This document shows positions 41,483 through 49,981 of a DNA stretch of 64,000 bases, piece by piece (within the stretch, counting starts at the first letter, position 1; each line of letters begins with the position of its first letter). Below the pieces are notes generated by a model. That model saw only the letters and a list, made by a program, of their open reading frames with translations. It searched no databases and was not told the origin of the DNA. Source of the DNA: Anaerolineae bacterium (lineage in GTDB: Bacteria; Chloroflexota; Anaerolineae; Aggregatilineales; Phototrophicaceae); contig JAJDUC010000106.1 of the NCBI GenBank assembly GCA_022826865.1, positions 50,312 to 114,311 on the forward strand, read 5' to 3'. The position numbers were made by a program, and so were the translations under genes.

Positions 41483-41540
41483 GCGGGTTTGTTTGGTTTG
41501 CCATATCATATGGCTGTTAGCCAGCAGCAAGTCAACCCGC
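41483..41540 (+). promoter_or_regulatory. Antiterminator of the cysteine leader
   Basis: GCGGGTT (41483-41489), immediately after the leader stop codon, pairs perfectly with AACCCGC (41534-41540). That second strand overlaps the 5' arm of the terminator, so the two folds exclude each other. Between them is a perfect GCCATAT-C-ATATGGC hairpin that brings the strands close. A ribosome paused at the stop codon would cover the first strand; one stalled at the Cys codons 17-28 bases upstream would not. Confidence 0.72.
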
Positions 41541-41556
41541 AACGGTTGGCTTTTTT
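41530..41556 (+). terminator. Attenuator terminator ahead of rhodanese
   Basis: An eight-pair stem AGTCAACC/GGTTGGCT (one T-G wobble), loop CGCAAC, then TTTTTT. It lies 61 bp before the rhodanese start and after the leader gene, so its only sensible role is to regulate entry into rhodanese-sufE. Confidence 0.85.
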
Positions 41557-41617
41557 GATTATGGAGCGGCGGCCATAAGCTATGCTTGGCAGGACAAGTG
41601 CTAAAGGAGAACAATCC

Positions 41618-42478
41618 ATGAGTGATATCAGTAGCCGCGGTTATGCCAACGCTGACAAGCTGGTTTCTACCGAATGGGTCGCCGCGCGCCTAAGCGACGA
41701 CAACGTACGCATTATTGAATCCAACGAAGACCCGCTGCTTTACCCGAGCGGACATATTCCAGGCGCGGTCGAGGTCGATTGGGTCAAGGATCTCAACGAT
41801 CCGCTGCGCCGCGACTATCTCGGCAAATCCGGTTTTGAAGCGCTGGCCGGCCGCATCGGCATTACACCTGAAACGACCGTCATCTTTTATGGCGACAAGA
41901 GCAACTGGTGGGCCACTTACGCGCTCTGGGTATTTGAACTTTTCAACCACAGCAATGCCAAAATCATGGATGGCGGCCGGTTGAAATGGGTTGAGGAAGG
42001 CCGCGAGCTGACGCGGGAGGCGCCGAGCATCAGCCCGAGCAGCTATAGCGCGCCGGAGCGAGATGACAGCCAGATTCGCGCATTTCGCGATGCCGTCTTG
42101 CAGCACACGCAGGAAGCCGGTCAACTGGTCGACGTGCGCAGCCCGGCGGAATTCAGCGGCGAAAAACTGCACATGGAAGGTTACCCGCAAGAGGGGGCGG
42201 TGCGCGGCGGTCACATTCCGGGCGCGAGCAATGTGCCTTGGTCCCGCGCCGCAAATGAAGACGGCACTTTCAAGAACGCCGCCGATTTGCGCGCGATTTA
42301 CCTCGATGAAATCGGTTTGAATCCGGCGGAGCCCACCATCGCTTACTGCCGCATCGGCGAGCGCAGCAGCCATACCTGGTTCGTCTTGACCAATCTGCTT
42401 GGATTTGGCGATGTGCGCAATTACGACGGCTCCTGGACCGAATGGGGCAACAGCGTCGGCCTGCCCATCGAAAAATAG
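41618..42478 (+). CDS. Thiosulfate sulfurtransferase (two-domain rhodanese)
   Basis: A 286-residue tandem rhodanese. The first domain ([21 protein letters not shown], then [14 protein letters not shown]) lacks a catalytic Cys; the second has [22 protein letters not shown] and the active-site loop [11 protein letters not shown]. It transfers sulfane sulfur from thiosulfate or a persulfide to a thiophilic acceptor in the cytoplasm. GGAG lies upstream of ATG 41618. The sufE gene follows by 61 bp. The Cys-rich attenuator upstream indicates induction when cysteine is scarce, consistent with a sulfur-mobilising role. Confidence 0.94.
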   Translation: MSDISSRGYANADKLVSTEWVAARLSDDNVRIIESNEDPLLYPSGHIPGAVEVDWVKDLNDPLRRDYLGKSGFEALAGRIGITPETTVIFYGDKSNWWATYALWVFELFNHSNAKIMDGGRLKWVEEGRELTREAPSISPSSYSAPERDDSQIRAFRDAVLQHTQEAGQLVDVRSPAEFSGEKLHMEGYPQEGAVRGGHIPGASNVPWSRAANEDGTFKNAADLRAIYLDEIGLNPAEPTIAYCRIGERSSHTWFVLTNLLGFGDVRNYDGSWTEWGNSVGLPIEK

Positions 42479-42539
42479 TTGGATAGCTCGCGTCGGGGAG
42501 GCGCGCGCCTTCCCCGACACCCCCTAACAAGCGCTGAAG

Positions 42540-42983
42540 ATGGCAGATTATCCAGCCAAACTGCAGGAATTCCTGGACGACTTTGCGTTTATCTCTTCGC
42601 GCGAAGAGCGTGTGGACTTCCTTATCACCCTCGCCGATGAATTCCAGCCCGTGCCGCAATCTGTCGCCAGCAAGCCCTACGACGAAGCCAACCGCGTCAT
42701 CGGCTGCGAATCCGAAGCCTTCGTCTGGGCGATCGACCGCAGCGACGGCAGCGTTGACTTTTTCTTTGATGTGCTAAACCCGCAGGGTCTGTCGGCAATG
42801 GCGATGAGCGCCATCCTCGATCAATCTTGCAGCGGGGCGCCGCTTGAACAAGTCGCGGCGATTGATGGCGAGGTCGTATTCACCTTCTTCGGCCGCGACA
42901 TCTCGATGGGCAAAGGCCGCGGGCTCACCGAGATTATCAACGCCGTCGTCTACCAGGCGAGGCGGCGCCTGCCGCAAAGCTGA
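42540..42983 (+). CDS. sufE: SufE family sulfur acceptor protein
   Basis: A 147-residue SufE: LQEFLDDFAFISSREERVDFLI at the start, then ANRVIGCESEAFVWA with the conserved acceptor cysteine, and a C-terminal GRGLTEIINAVVYQARR. SufE takes persulfide sulfur from the cysteine desulfurase SufS for Fe-S cluster assembly. No SufS or SufBCD genes lie here; instead it follows rhodanese, suggesting the pair relays sulfur. Likely one transcript with rhodanese. Confidence 0.93.
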   Translation: MADYPAKLQEFLDDFAFISSREERVDFLITLADEFQPVPQSVASKPYDEANRVIGCESEAFVWAIDRSDGSVDFFFDVLNPQGLSAMAMSAILDQSCSGAPLEQVAAIDGEVVFTFFGRDISMGKGRGLTEIINAVVYQARRRLPQS

Positions 42984-42984
42984 G

Positions 42985-43512
42985 CTAGTGATTCTCCAGA
43001 AATGATTCGGCCGGCGCGCCCGCGGCAAAGACATTGTGCGTGCCCAGCATGCCGCGGTAGCCACCGGGCGGTTCCGTATTCGGGATGACTGACGCGCCGA
43101 CGGTCTTTTCATAGTATGCTACGGGACCGGCCCAGCCAATAATCCCATACATATATCCCGCTTCGCGCATGGCATGCAGCGCGGCCAGCAGAAGCGCCGT
43201 GCCAATGCCCCGGCCGCGTTCCACCTCGTCAACGCCGGTGGGACCGAAGTAATTCTTATGGGTCGTATCATAACAGGCGAAACCCAGCATGCGATCGGCC
43301 CGATGCGCCAGGAAAACGGTGCTCGGACGCGCTGAAAAACCAACATCGGCCTCGCTCACCCAGTAATCAGCGAAATGCCGCCCGATCCAGTCCAGCGCCA
43401 GATGCTTTTCCGGCGCCATGCCCCGCCGGATCGTGACGCCCAAGGCGCGTTGCCGCGCGATGACGGGTTCAAGCTCCGGCAGATCGTATAGCTTGACGAG
43501 CAGATCCGGCAC
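42985..43512 (-). CDS. GNAT family N-acetyltransferase
   Basis: A 175-residue GNAT protein read from GTG 43512, chosen because AGGAGGT lies upstream at ideal spacing; an in-frame ATG 174 bp further upstream has no such site. The acetyl-CoA loop is VERGRGIGTALLLAAL, preceded by FGPTGVDE. Acceptor unknown. Convergent with sufE and divergent from the Cys/Met PLP gene, with a 188-bp gap in which no confident promoter can be read. Confidence 0.87.
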   Translation of the reverse strand: MPDLLVKLYDLPELEPVIARQRALGVTIRRGMAPEKHLALDWIGRHFADYWVSEADVGFSARPSTVFLAHRADRMLGFACYDTTHKNYFGPTGVDEVERGRGIGTALLLAALHAMREAGYMYGIIGWAGPVAYYEKTVGASVIPNTEPPGGYRGMLGTHNVFAAGAPAESFLENH

Positions 43513-43700
43513 GATACACCTCCTAAATCCCGCCCGACTGACAGCGGCCTCGGCGCAAGACTGATAATAGCGCCTAGTTTTGAGTTTACACCGAATCGTC
43601 CGAAATGCCCGGTCTTCCGCGCCTATTCTCAGCTGGGCTTGGCAGCGCCGCTGATGAACCGTATGATTGACGCTGTTAATCGACACAGGCGAGAAAAGAC

Positions 43701-44825
43701 ATGACCCTGCGACCCGAAACCGACGCCGTGCACAATTCGATGATTGACCCCGCCAGCGGCGCCATTGTGCCCCCGATCGTGCTCAGCACGACATTCGAAT
43801 ATGAAACGACCGGCCTTGACCTCCCGGAAGACGGGCTGATTTATACGCGCTGGCAGAACCCCAACCGCGCGGCATTGGAAGGCACGCTGGCGAAGCTTGA
43901 AGGCGGGGCCGCGGCCCAGGCTATCGCCAGCGGTTCGGCGGCGATGCTGACGATTTTTCAAGCCTTGCGCCCGGGCGATCATATAATCTCGAGCGACGAC
44001 ATGTATTTCGGCATTCGTGTGCAACTCAACGAATTCTTCGCGCCTTGGGGCCTGGGCGTCAGCTATGTCGACATGAGCGATCTGGACGCGGTCCACGCCG
44101 CTGTGCGCCCCGAGACGAAGCTGCTCATCCTTGAATCACCGACCAACCCAATGATCCGCTTGGCCGATATCGCGGCTATCGCCGATATTGCCCGAGCGGG
44201 CGGCGCCCGACTCCTTGTCGATAACACCGTCGCCACGCCCGTCGCCCAGAATCCGATACAGTTGGGCGCCGATATCGTCGTCATTTCCTTGACCAAGTAC
44301 ATCGCCGGGCACCATGACGTGCTGGGCGGCGTCGTCATATTTGCCGCGGAAGACGACTTCGCCGAGCGCGTCACAAGGCTGCAACGAATCGGCGGCAGCG
44401 TGCTTTCGCCCTTGAATTGTTGGCTGGCGCTGCGCGGCCTGCAAAGCATGGCTTATCGCGTGCGCGCCCACAGCGAGAACGCGCGGCAGGTCGCCTGCTT
44501 TCTGGCGGAGCATCCCAAGATCGAACGCGTGCTTTATCCCCACCATCCAAGCCACCCGCAGTACGAATTGGCGCAGCGCCAAATGCGCGTGGGCAGCGGG
44601 CTCATGTCCATTCAACTGAGAGACGGGCGGCAAGCGGCCATTGATTTGGTCAACAGATTAAATCTTTTCACCAGCGCCACCAGCTTTGGGGGCACACACA
44701 GCCTGATCGAACATCGCGAATCGATTGAGGAAGGCTCCTCCACGCCCGGGAATCTTCTGCGCGTCTCAATTGGCCTGGAACATCCGGCGGATCTCATTGC
44801 CGACCTGGAGCAGGCGCTGAGATGA
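43701..44825 (+). CDS. Cys/Met metabolism PLP enzyme (cystathionine gamma-synthase/lyase family)
   Basis: A 374-residue fold-type I enzyme of the trans-sulfuration family: YTRWQNPNRAALEGTLAKLEGG, SSDDMYFGIRVQLNEFF, LLILESPTNPMIRLAD and the PLP lysine in VVISLTKYIAGHHDVLGG. The C-terminal SLIEHRESIEEGSSTPGNLLRVSIGLE is typical. It could be cystathionine gamma-synthase, cystathionine gamma-lyase or methionine gamma-lyase; these cannot be told apart here. It continues the sulfur theme of the block. Its stop overlaps the start of the broken DUF952 gene (ATGA). Confidence 0.9.
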   Translation: MTLRPETDAVHNSMIDPASGAIVPPIVLSTTFEYETTGLDLPEDGLIYTRWQNPNRAALEGTLAKLEGGAAAQAIASGSAAMLTIFQALRPGDHIISSDDMYFGIRVQLNEFFAPWGLGVSYVDMSDLDAVHAAVRPETKLLILESPTNPMIRLADIAAIADIARAGGARLLVDNTVATPVAQNPIQLGADIVVISLTKYIAGHHDVLGGVVIFAAEDDFAERVTRLQRIGGSVLSPLNCWLALRGLQSMAYRVRAHSENARQVACFLAEHPKIERVLYPHHPSHPQYELAQRQMRVGSGLMSIQLRDGRQAAIDLVNRLNLFTSATSFGGTHSLIEHRESIEEGSSTPGNLLRVSIGLEHPADLIADLEQALR

Positions 44826-45266
44826 TTTATCACATCACAAGCCGATTGCTTTGGCAAAGCGCCATCGAAAGCGGCAAGTACTGCCCGCCTTCCCTGCGCA
44901 CGGAGGGCTTCATAGCAATGTAGGCGCTTCGCAGCGCTCGCTACTCCGCCCTCCCTACGCGCGGAGGGCTTCATCCATTGTTCCAGGCATGAGCAGGCGC
45001 TTGCCGTGGCCAATGACCTCTATCGCGAGCAGGCGGATCTGCTGCTGCTTTGCATAGATGAAAGCAATCTGAGCGCCGAGCTGCGCTGGGAAGCGCCGGC
45101 TCATCCGACACCAATGGGCGCAAATCACACGATTGAAGATTCAGCGTTTCCGCATATTTATGGCGAATTGAATCTTGAAGCGGTGGTGGCAACGTCGGCA
45201 TTCCGCGAAGGCGCTACCGGTTTCGAGTGGCCGCCAAACCTGCCCCAAAATAGCAGACCGGATTAG
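44822..45266 (+). pseudogene. DUF952 gene disrupted by a 61-bp insertion
   Basis: The reading starts MIYHITSRLLWQSAIESGKYC, goes on PPSLRTEGFI and meets a TAG at 44920. The family's next segment (HCSRHEQALAVANDLYREQADLLL) resumes in another frame after 44974 and runs to the normal end (FPHIYGELNLEAVV). The break is a 61-bp insertion that duplicates 29 bp of coding sequence; removing 61 bp restores a single frame. The last 86 codons could still be read from ATG 45006 but lack the start of the fold. DUF952 proteins are about 110 residues and of unknown function. Its start overlaps the previous gene's stop. Confidence 0.85.
44885..44974 (+). repeat. 29-bp imperfect direct repeat flanking a 32-bp palindromic insert
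   Basis: Copies at 44885-44913 and 44946-44974 share 26 of 29 bases. Between them is a 32-bp segment with the palindrome-like GTAGGCGCTTCGCAGCGC, then TCGCTAC. The second copy also forms a GCCCTCC/GGAGGGC hairpin. This explains the disruption of the DUF952 gene. Confidence 0.7.
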
Positions 45267-46117
45267 CCGACCCCGGTCGCGGCGGCGCTATAATCCCATA
45301 GCAGCTTCTGCTGTTCGCGGTCGTATGAGTTATCGCTGGAGCGCTTCTGCTGTTTCTCGTTCCAATACTTGCCGCTGATGCCCGCAGCTTTCGGCGCCGA
45401 GGCAAGATAGACCAGGGTTTCAGCGCCTCTTTCCGGCGATATCGCAAAGAGCCTTTGCGCGACCTTTATCAGGAATGCCCAGACGCCCCCGGTATTGTGG
45501 CCGAAGCCGGTATCCACCAAGCCGGGATGGACCGCATTGACGGTCACTGCGCTGCCTTCAAGCCGCCGCGCCAGATCATAAGTGAAGAGCACGTTCATCA
45601 ACTTGCTGGCGCCGTAGCTGTTCATAAAACTGTAGCCGCTCTCGTCGCGCAGGTTTTGCAGGCGCAAGCTCGCGTTGCGGTGCGCGCTTGAAGACACGTT
45701 GATAATGCGCGCCTCGCCCTGTTCTTGCGCCGTCAGCTTCAGCGCATCCAGCAGCAGATTGCTCAGCAGATAATAGCTGATGTGATTAAGGGCGAATGTC
45801 ATCTCATAGCCGTCGGCCGATTCGCGATACTTGGAAAAGACGGCGCCGGCGTTATTCAGCAGGACATCCAGTCGCTGATATTTGCCGAAAAATTCAGCGG
45901 CGATGCGGCGGACTTCCGCCTGGGAGGATAGATCGGCGACGAGCAGATCGATGTCCCCATTGCCGCTCAAGGTCTTGATCTCGTCGCCAACCTTCTCAGT
46001 CTTGGCTGCGTTGCGCCCGACGATGGTCACCGCCGCGCCCATCTTTGCCAATTCAAGCGCGGCCACTTTGCCGATGCCATTTGTCGCGCCGGTGATGAGA
46101 ATTCGTTTGCCTTTCAC
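45263..46117 (-). CDS. Short-chain dehydrogenase, retinol dehydrogenase-like
   Basis: A 284-residue SDR: ITGATNGIGKVAALELAKMG, VADLSSQAEV, LLNNAGAVFS, INVSSSAH and YGASKLMNVLF (YxxxK). The pattern, with NHISYYLLSNLLLD and a longer C-terminus, matches the retinol dehydrogenase/WWOX-like branch common in bacteria with unknown lipid or alcohol substrates. Convergent with the DUF952 remnant, overlapping four bases. A short gap separates it from the RraA-like gene. Confidence 0.9.
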   Translation of the reverse strand: MKGKRILITGATNGIGKVAALELAKMGAAVTIVGRNAAKTEKVGDEIKTLSGNGDIDLLVADLSSQAEVRRIAAEFFGKYQRLDVLLNNAGAVFSKYRESADGYEMTFALNHISYYLLSNLLLDALKLTAQEQGEARIINVSSSAHRNASLRLQNLRDESGYSFMNSYGASKLMNVLFTYDLARRLEGSAVTVNAVHPGLVDTGFGHNTGGVWAFLIKVAQRLFAISPERGAETLVYLASAPKAAGISGKYWNEKQQKRSSDNSYDREQQKLLWDYSAAATGVG

Positions 46118-46174
46118 GCCAACTCCTTAAGCTTCATGTCCTTTATAACGTCAGTACGTAGCCTCGTCTGGGAA

Positions 46175-46897
46175 CTATTCTTCGTCATCTCCATAGGTAT
46201 GACCACCGAAGATGGCTCGGATTTCGGCGGCGGATTTAGCCTGCAGCAAGGCGCTCATGCGGGCGGCTTCTTCCTTTTGCAAAGCGCGCGCAAAGCCAAG
46301 CACCTCTTCGAGCCGGGCGGCGGGGAATTTGCAAGCGCCGTTCTCATCCATGTGGATCAGTTCGCCGGGCGCGACATCCATGCCGCCGACCGAAACCGGC
46401 ACATTGACCGCCTGAACGGCCATGGCTCCATGTCCGGCCGTCACCCCGCTGAGCATATACTGGAAGTCCAACTCGCGGATTTCGTCAAGATCCCGCGATG
46501 GCCCGTTGGAGATCAAGCCGACGCAACCGAGCGCCTTCATCGCTGAGACCATATTGCCGCCTGCCAAGCCGACTTTACCGGCGAGTTCCGCCGGGAACTT
46601 CTGTTCGATCACGAGGACAGTCGGCCCCGGCGACGCTTCCATCGCTTCCAACACGTCCATAAAGCTGAGACGCGCATAATTGGGATCCGGCAAACCATAG
46701 ACGCAGGTGACGGCATAGCCGACGCGGCGGCCCAACTCCGGGTACATGCAGCGGATGCTCTGGTCCGTGTACCAGTTCTCCGTCCAGGGATTGTAAATGC
46801 CCAGGCATAGCGGCGATTCCGGATAAGTGGCGACCACGTTTGTGATCGACGGCGTGTCGAAGTTCTTCAGTTCTTCCAGCATTTCTTGAGGGGTCAT
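46175..46897 (-). CDS. RraA-like protein (HMG/CHA aldolase family)
   Basis: A 240-residue protein of the RraA fold. The signature GNMVSAMKALGCVGLISNG, continuing PSRDLDEIRELDF, has the Arg-Asp pair that binds metal and pyruvyl substrates in 4-hydroxy-4-methyl-2-oxoglutarate aldolases. ATG 46897 follows AAGGA; in-frame codons further upstream lie beyond the ribosome site. It could be an aldolase/oxaloacetate decarboxylase in acid catabolism; E. coli RraA inhibits RNase E, but that role needs RNase E. Downstream of the MFS gene, possibly cotranscribed. Confidence 0.85.
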   Translation of the reverse strand: MTPQEMLEELKNFDTPSITNVVATYPESPLCLGIYNPWTENWYTDQSIRCMYPELGRRVGYAVTCVYGLPDPNYARLSFMDVLEAMEASPGPTVLVIEQKFPAELAGKVGLAGGNMVSAMKALGCVGLISNGPSRDLDEIRELDFQYMLSGVTAGHGAMAVQAVNVPVSVGGMDVAPGELIHMDENGACKFPAARLEEVLGFARALQKEEAARMSALLQAKSAAEIRAIFGGHTYGDDEE

Positions 46898-46990
46898 TGA
46901 TTCTGCATTCCTTATGTCAATTGCCGATGGCCATTGTACAGCGAGCAGCACCAGTTTGCGAAAGCGGATTTCCCGCCGCATCTTCCCGAT

Positions 46991-48244
46991 TCAGCCTTCA
47001 GCGGGAAGCCGGGCGCTTTCGTAACGGCTGATTCGCTGGAACAGGGGCAAGATAGGAAGCAGGATCAGCGCCGACGCCGTAATCGCGATGCGAACGGAGG
47101 ACAGCAATCCAATCGCGCCGACAACCGGCCCTCCCGCGATCTGCCCGAGAGCATCGGCCTGCCCCTGAATCGAAAGGACGGTGGCGCGCAGATCCGATTC
47201 AATATATTGATTGATCCAGGCATCCAGGAGCGGATTCCGAATCTGCCTTGCCGCTTGCGCCAGCCAGAGCCCGAGCAAGACCAGGGCAAAACTCTCGCCG
47301 AGCGTGAATAACAAGACACTTCCGATCAGCATGGCGTAAACGGCTATCAACGTCGCCGCAACAAGCCGCCGGTTCATGAGATCGAGGCGCCGGCGGATGA
47401 TTTCGGTCGCGCCGATGCTGAGCGGCAGCGAGACTGCGCTAATGATGCCAAACCAGACGATTTCCCGCATCTGGCCCAGCGGCGGCAGGTCGAAACCCGC
47501 GAGCAGATGCGCTGTCCACAATCGGTCAAAACCTTCACTGAATGCCCCGTGCACAACCGTCGCCAACATGATCAGCAGCAAGATCCGGCGCCGGCGCACC
47601 AGGGCAAAACTCTCGTTGAAGGTGGCGAAGAGCAGGCCCCAGGACGCGCCTTCACCGGCTGCGCGGCGGTTAAATCCAGTTTCCGGCATGAAGAGCGCCA
47701 GGAAGCCCGCCAGCAGCAGAAGCAGGATTCCCCCGGCAATGATGGCGCTCTGCAAGCTATGGCTGGCCAAGGCAACACTCGCGAATATGCCCAGAAAACT
47801 CGCAACCTGCGACAGCTGTGAGGCGCGCAGAAATGCCCCGCCCGCGCGCTCGTTTCCGATTTCGTCCACGATCCAGGCGGATGTCGCGCCACTGAGGAAG
47901 GTGTACCCAAGGCCCATGATCAGCTGCGCAACCAGGAGCGCTTCGAAAAGGGGCAAGCTGCCTTCCACCAAAAAACCGAGGCCGAGCAAGAAGAAGCCAA
48001 TGATGACCGAGAGACGCCGGCTGTAGCTATCGGCGACCAGGCCCGTGGGAATCTCGGATAGAAAGGCGGTCAATTCCAGGGTTGTGCCGATTAAAACGAG
48101 CTGCAAGGGATTCAAGCCGACTTGCTGGACTTGATAGACCAGATTAATCGTGAATACGAGCGACAAGGCGAAGGCTTGCAGCGCCATCATCAAGAGATAC
48201 AGCCTGTAGGCGTCCGGATTAAGCAGCTTTGCTTTGGTCAACAT
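46991..48244 (-). CDS. Major facilitator superfamily transporter
   Basis: A 417-residue protein with about 12 membrane helices in two halves. FLSEIPTGLVADSYSRRLSVIIG is the loop 2-3 motif A of MFS (GxxxDRxGRR-like). The second half has a weaker repeat of it (NRRLVAATL). The substrate is unknown; the fold and motif fit drug or metabolite efflux. It begins 24 bp after the stop of the kinase gene upstream, so these are likely one operon. Confidence 0.88.
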   Translation of the reverse strand: MLTKAKLLNPDAYRLYLLMMALQAFALSLVFTINLVYQVQQVGLNPLQLVLIGTTLELTAFLSEIPTGLVADSYSRRLSVIIGFFLLGLGFLVEGSLPLFEALLVAQLIMGLGYTFLSGATSAWIVDEIGNERAGGAFLRASQLSQVASFLGIFASVALASHSLQSAIIAGGILLLLLAGFLALFMPETGFNRRAAGEGASWGLLFATFNESFALVRRRRILLLIMLATVVHGAFSEGFDRLWTAHLLAGFDLPPLGQMREIVWFGIISAVSLPLSIGATEIIRRRLDLMNRRLVAATLIAVYAMLIGSVLLFTLGESFALVLLGLWLAQAARQIRNPLLDAWINQYIESDLRATVLSIQGQADALGQIAGGPVVGAIGLLSSVRIAITASALILLPILPLFQRISRYESARLPAEG

Positions 48245-48268
48245 GACGGTTGAGAGTTTTGCAGCTGG

Positions 48269-49303
48269 CTAGAGTGTTGGCGTATTGCGGCGGAGCGTAC
48301 CGCTTGCGAGGAAATCCTTCAATTCCTCAATCCGGCGAGCCACTAGCTCTGGCGCGAGCGTTCGCAGTCCGGGATTGTGCAGATTCTCCAGCAACCAGTG
48401 ACAAGACGCCAGTTGCCGCGCGGCGATCAAGGTCTCAAGCAGCTCCCGGAAACTGTTGTCCAGCGCCCGTTCAGCAATGTATCCCGTCCAGAGCGCGTCT
48501 TCCATCTCAGCGTAATCGGCGCTTCTTTCGCCTTTAAGCTCCCAGAGCAGCGGCGCCAAGTCATAGAGGTAATAGCCCCAGGCGCAATGATCAAAATCCA
48601 GCGCGCCCAAACCGGCATCGGAGAAAACGATGTTCTTGGCCAGCAAATCAGCATGGATCAAGCCGCGGCAATTTGCCGTCGATTCAAGACGCGTCAATGC
48701 ATGCCGGACGCGCTGGGCAACCATCCGCGCAACTTCAAGCTGGGCGCTGTTAAGCATCTGGCTCGCGCGGTCCATCTGATAAGGCGAGCCCGCGCCGAAG
48801 AAAGCGCCCCGGTCCAGGCGCGGCCGGTCGAAGCCGGCCGGCGGCGCGAACTGTCCAAAGCGATGCAATTTACCCAGATAGCCTCCGACCTGATGCGCAT
48901 CGTCAACTGTGAGATCGCGCGCCGACTTGATCCGCCCGCCGATAAATTCAAAGAGGCAGCCATACACGCGATGCGGCGGCGGCAAGGAACGATGGCAATA
49001 GGTTGCGAACAGCGGCTCGCCATGTGCTTCAGATTGCGCCAGCGGATGCGGCGCCAGGATTCCAGCATTCTGCCTGATCGCGAGCAGCCATTGCAATTCC
49101 GACCGCAGCCGGACTGCATTAGCCCGGCTCAGGCGCAATACATAGCTGGCATCAGCCGTCGAGACCTTGAAGACCGCGTTGCTGCCGTAACCCAGCCAGT
49201 CAAAAGCCGCCGGCCCGATTGGCCAGCGCCTGATCACTGCCTCGGCAATTCGCCGCCACAGCGCCTGCTGTTCAGGCAAGGTCCAACTGCTGAAATCAGA
49301 CAT
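48269..49303 (-). CDS. Aminoglycoside phosphotransferase-family kinase (SrkA/homoserine kinase II-like)
   Basis: A 344-residue APH-fold kinase: a nucleotide-binding loop LGYGSNAVFKVSTADASYVLRLSR, catalytic LIHADLLAKNIVFS and the metal-binding LGALDFDHCAWGYYLYDLAP. The length and YLYDLAP motif resemble stress-response kinase A (Ser/Thr protein kinase) and choline/homoserine kinases. ATG 49303 is chosen for conservation. It is divergent from lspA, and upstream of the MFS gene. Confidence 0.86.
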   Translation of the reverse strand: MSDFSSWTLPEQQALWRRIAEAVIRRWPIGPAAFDWLGYGSNAVFKVSTADASYVLRLSRANAVRLRSELQWLLAIRQNAGILAPHPLAQSEAHGEPLFATYCHRSLPPPHRVYGCLFEFIGGRIKSARDLTVDDAHQVGGYLGKLHRFGQFAPPAGFDRPRLDRGAFFGAGSPYQMDRASQMLNSAQLEVARMVAQRVRHALTRLESTANCRGLIHADLLAKNIVFSDAGLGALDFDHCAWGYYLYDLAPLLWELKGERSADYAEMEDALWTGYIAERALDNSFRELLETLIAARQLASCHWLLENLHNPGLRTLAPELVARRIEELKDFLASGTLRRNTPTL

Positions 49304-49382
49304 GGCAGAATCCCGGATCCGGAGCGTTGACGGGGACGGTCGCTCTTGGCGCGCGCCCAAACGGACAGTGACTGCAATTCTC

Positions 49383-49391
49383 TGTTAGAAT
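49383..49391 (+). promoter_or_regulatory. Extended -10 promoter of lspA (TGT-TAGAAT)
   Basis: TGT-TAGAAT lies 35 bp before the lspA start. The predicted leader is about 29 bases and includes GGAG seven bases before the ATG. No clear -35. Confidence 0.55.
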
Positions 49392-49426
49392 GTTTTCGCA
49401 GCTTTCATCCAAATTCGGAGTTCTAA

Positions 49427-49942
49427 ATGCAAAAGTGGATCATCCTGGCTTGCGCGACTTGCCTGACCGTGACGGTTGACCAAGTCAGCAAAGCCTGGGT
49501 GCGCGCCAACCTGGCGCCTTATGAGAGCGTCGCGCCGATTCCCGCGCTTCTACCGCTGTTCAGATTGACGCGCAGCAGCAATACCGGCGCCGCATTTGGC
49601 CTGCTGCCGATGGCGGGCGACATTTTCCTGATTATCGCCCTGTGCATCATTGTCGGTATGCTTTGGTATTTCCGCCAGGTTTCGCCGCGAGAGCGTCTTA
49701 TCCCCTTTGCAATTGGTCTTGTCATCGGCGGCGCGCTTGGCAATGTTGCCGATCGAATTCAATTCGGGCACGTCATCGATTTCATCCACTACCAGATTCC
49801 GCATCTCATTTCAAACGTATCCAATCTGGCCGACCACGCTATTGTTTCCGGCGTTATGCTGGTCATTGTCGCGAACGGCTGGCGAGAATACCGTGAGAAA
49901 CGGCGCTTGCGGAATACCGGCGCAGCCGAAAGCGCAAAGTAG
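49427..49942 (+). CDS. lspA: Lipoprotein signal peptidase II
   Basis: A 171-residue inner-membrane aspartic protease with four helices that cleaves the signal peptide of prolipoproteins. The two catalytic aspartates are in GNVADRIQFGHVIDFIHY and NVSNLADHAIVSGV. It would process the lipoproteins of this window (SH3 lipoprotein, thioredoxin-like lipoprotein, phosphodiester glycosidase). DQVSKAWV near the N-terminus is the usual DxxxK segment. Length normal. Single gene with its own extended -10 promoter. Confidence 0.95.
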   Translation: MQKWIILACATCLTVTVDQVSKAWVRANLAPYESVAPIPALLPLFRLTRSSNTGAAFGLLPMAGDIFLIIALCIIVGMLWYFRQVSPRERLIPFAIGLVIGGALGNVADRIQFGHVIDFIHYQIPHLISNVSNLADHAIVSGVMLVIVANGWREYREKRRLRNTGAAESAK

Positions 49943-49981
49943 ATTGCCGGCGATCTTTCTCTCGGGCGAAACCGCGAGCGG

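Noticed and set aside
41424..41556. A metabolite riboswitch (SAM, TPP, cobalamin or T-box) upstream of rhodanese
   Set aside because: None of the conserved core motifs of these classes was found, whereas a Cys-rich small frame and alternative stems explain the region.
45006..45266. A stand-alone 86-residue gene
   Set aside because: It is the C-terminal two-thirds of a DUF952 protein whose start lies at 44822 in another frame, separated by a 61-bp insertion.
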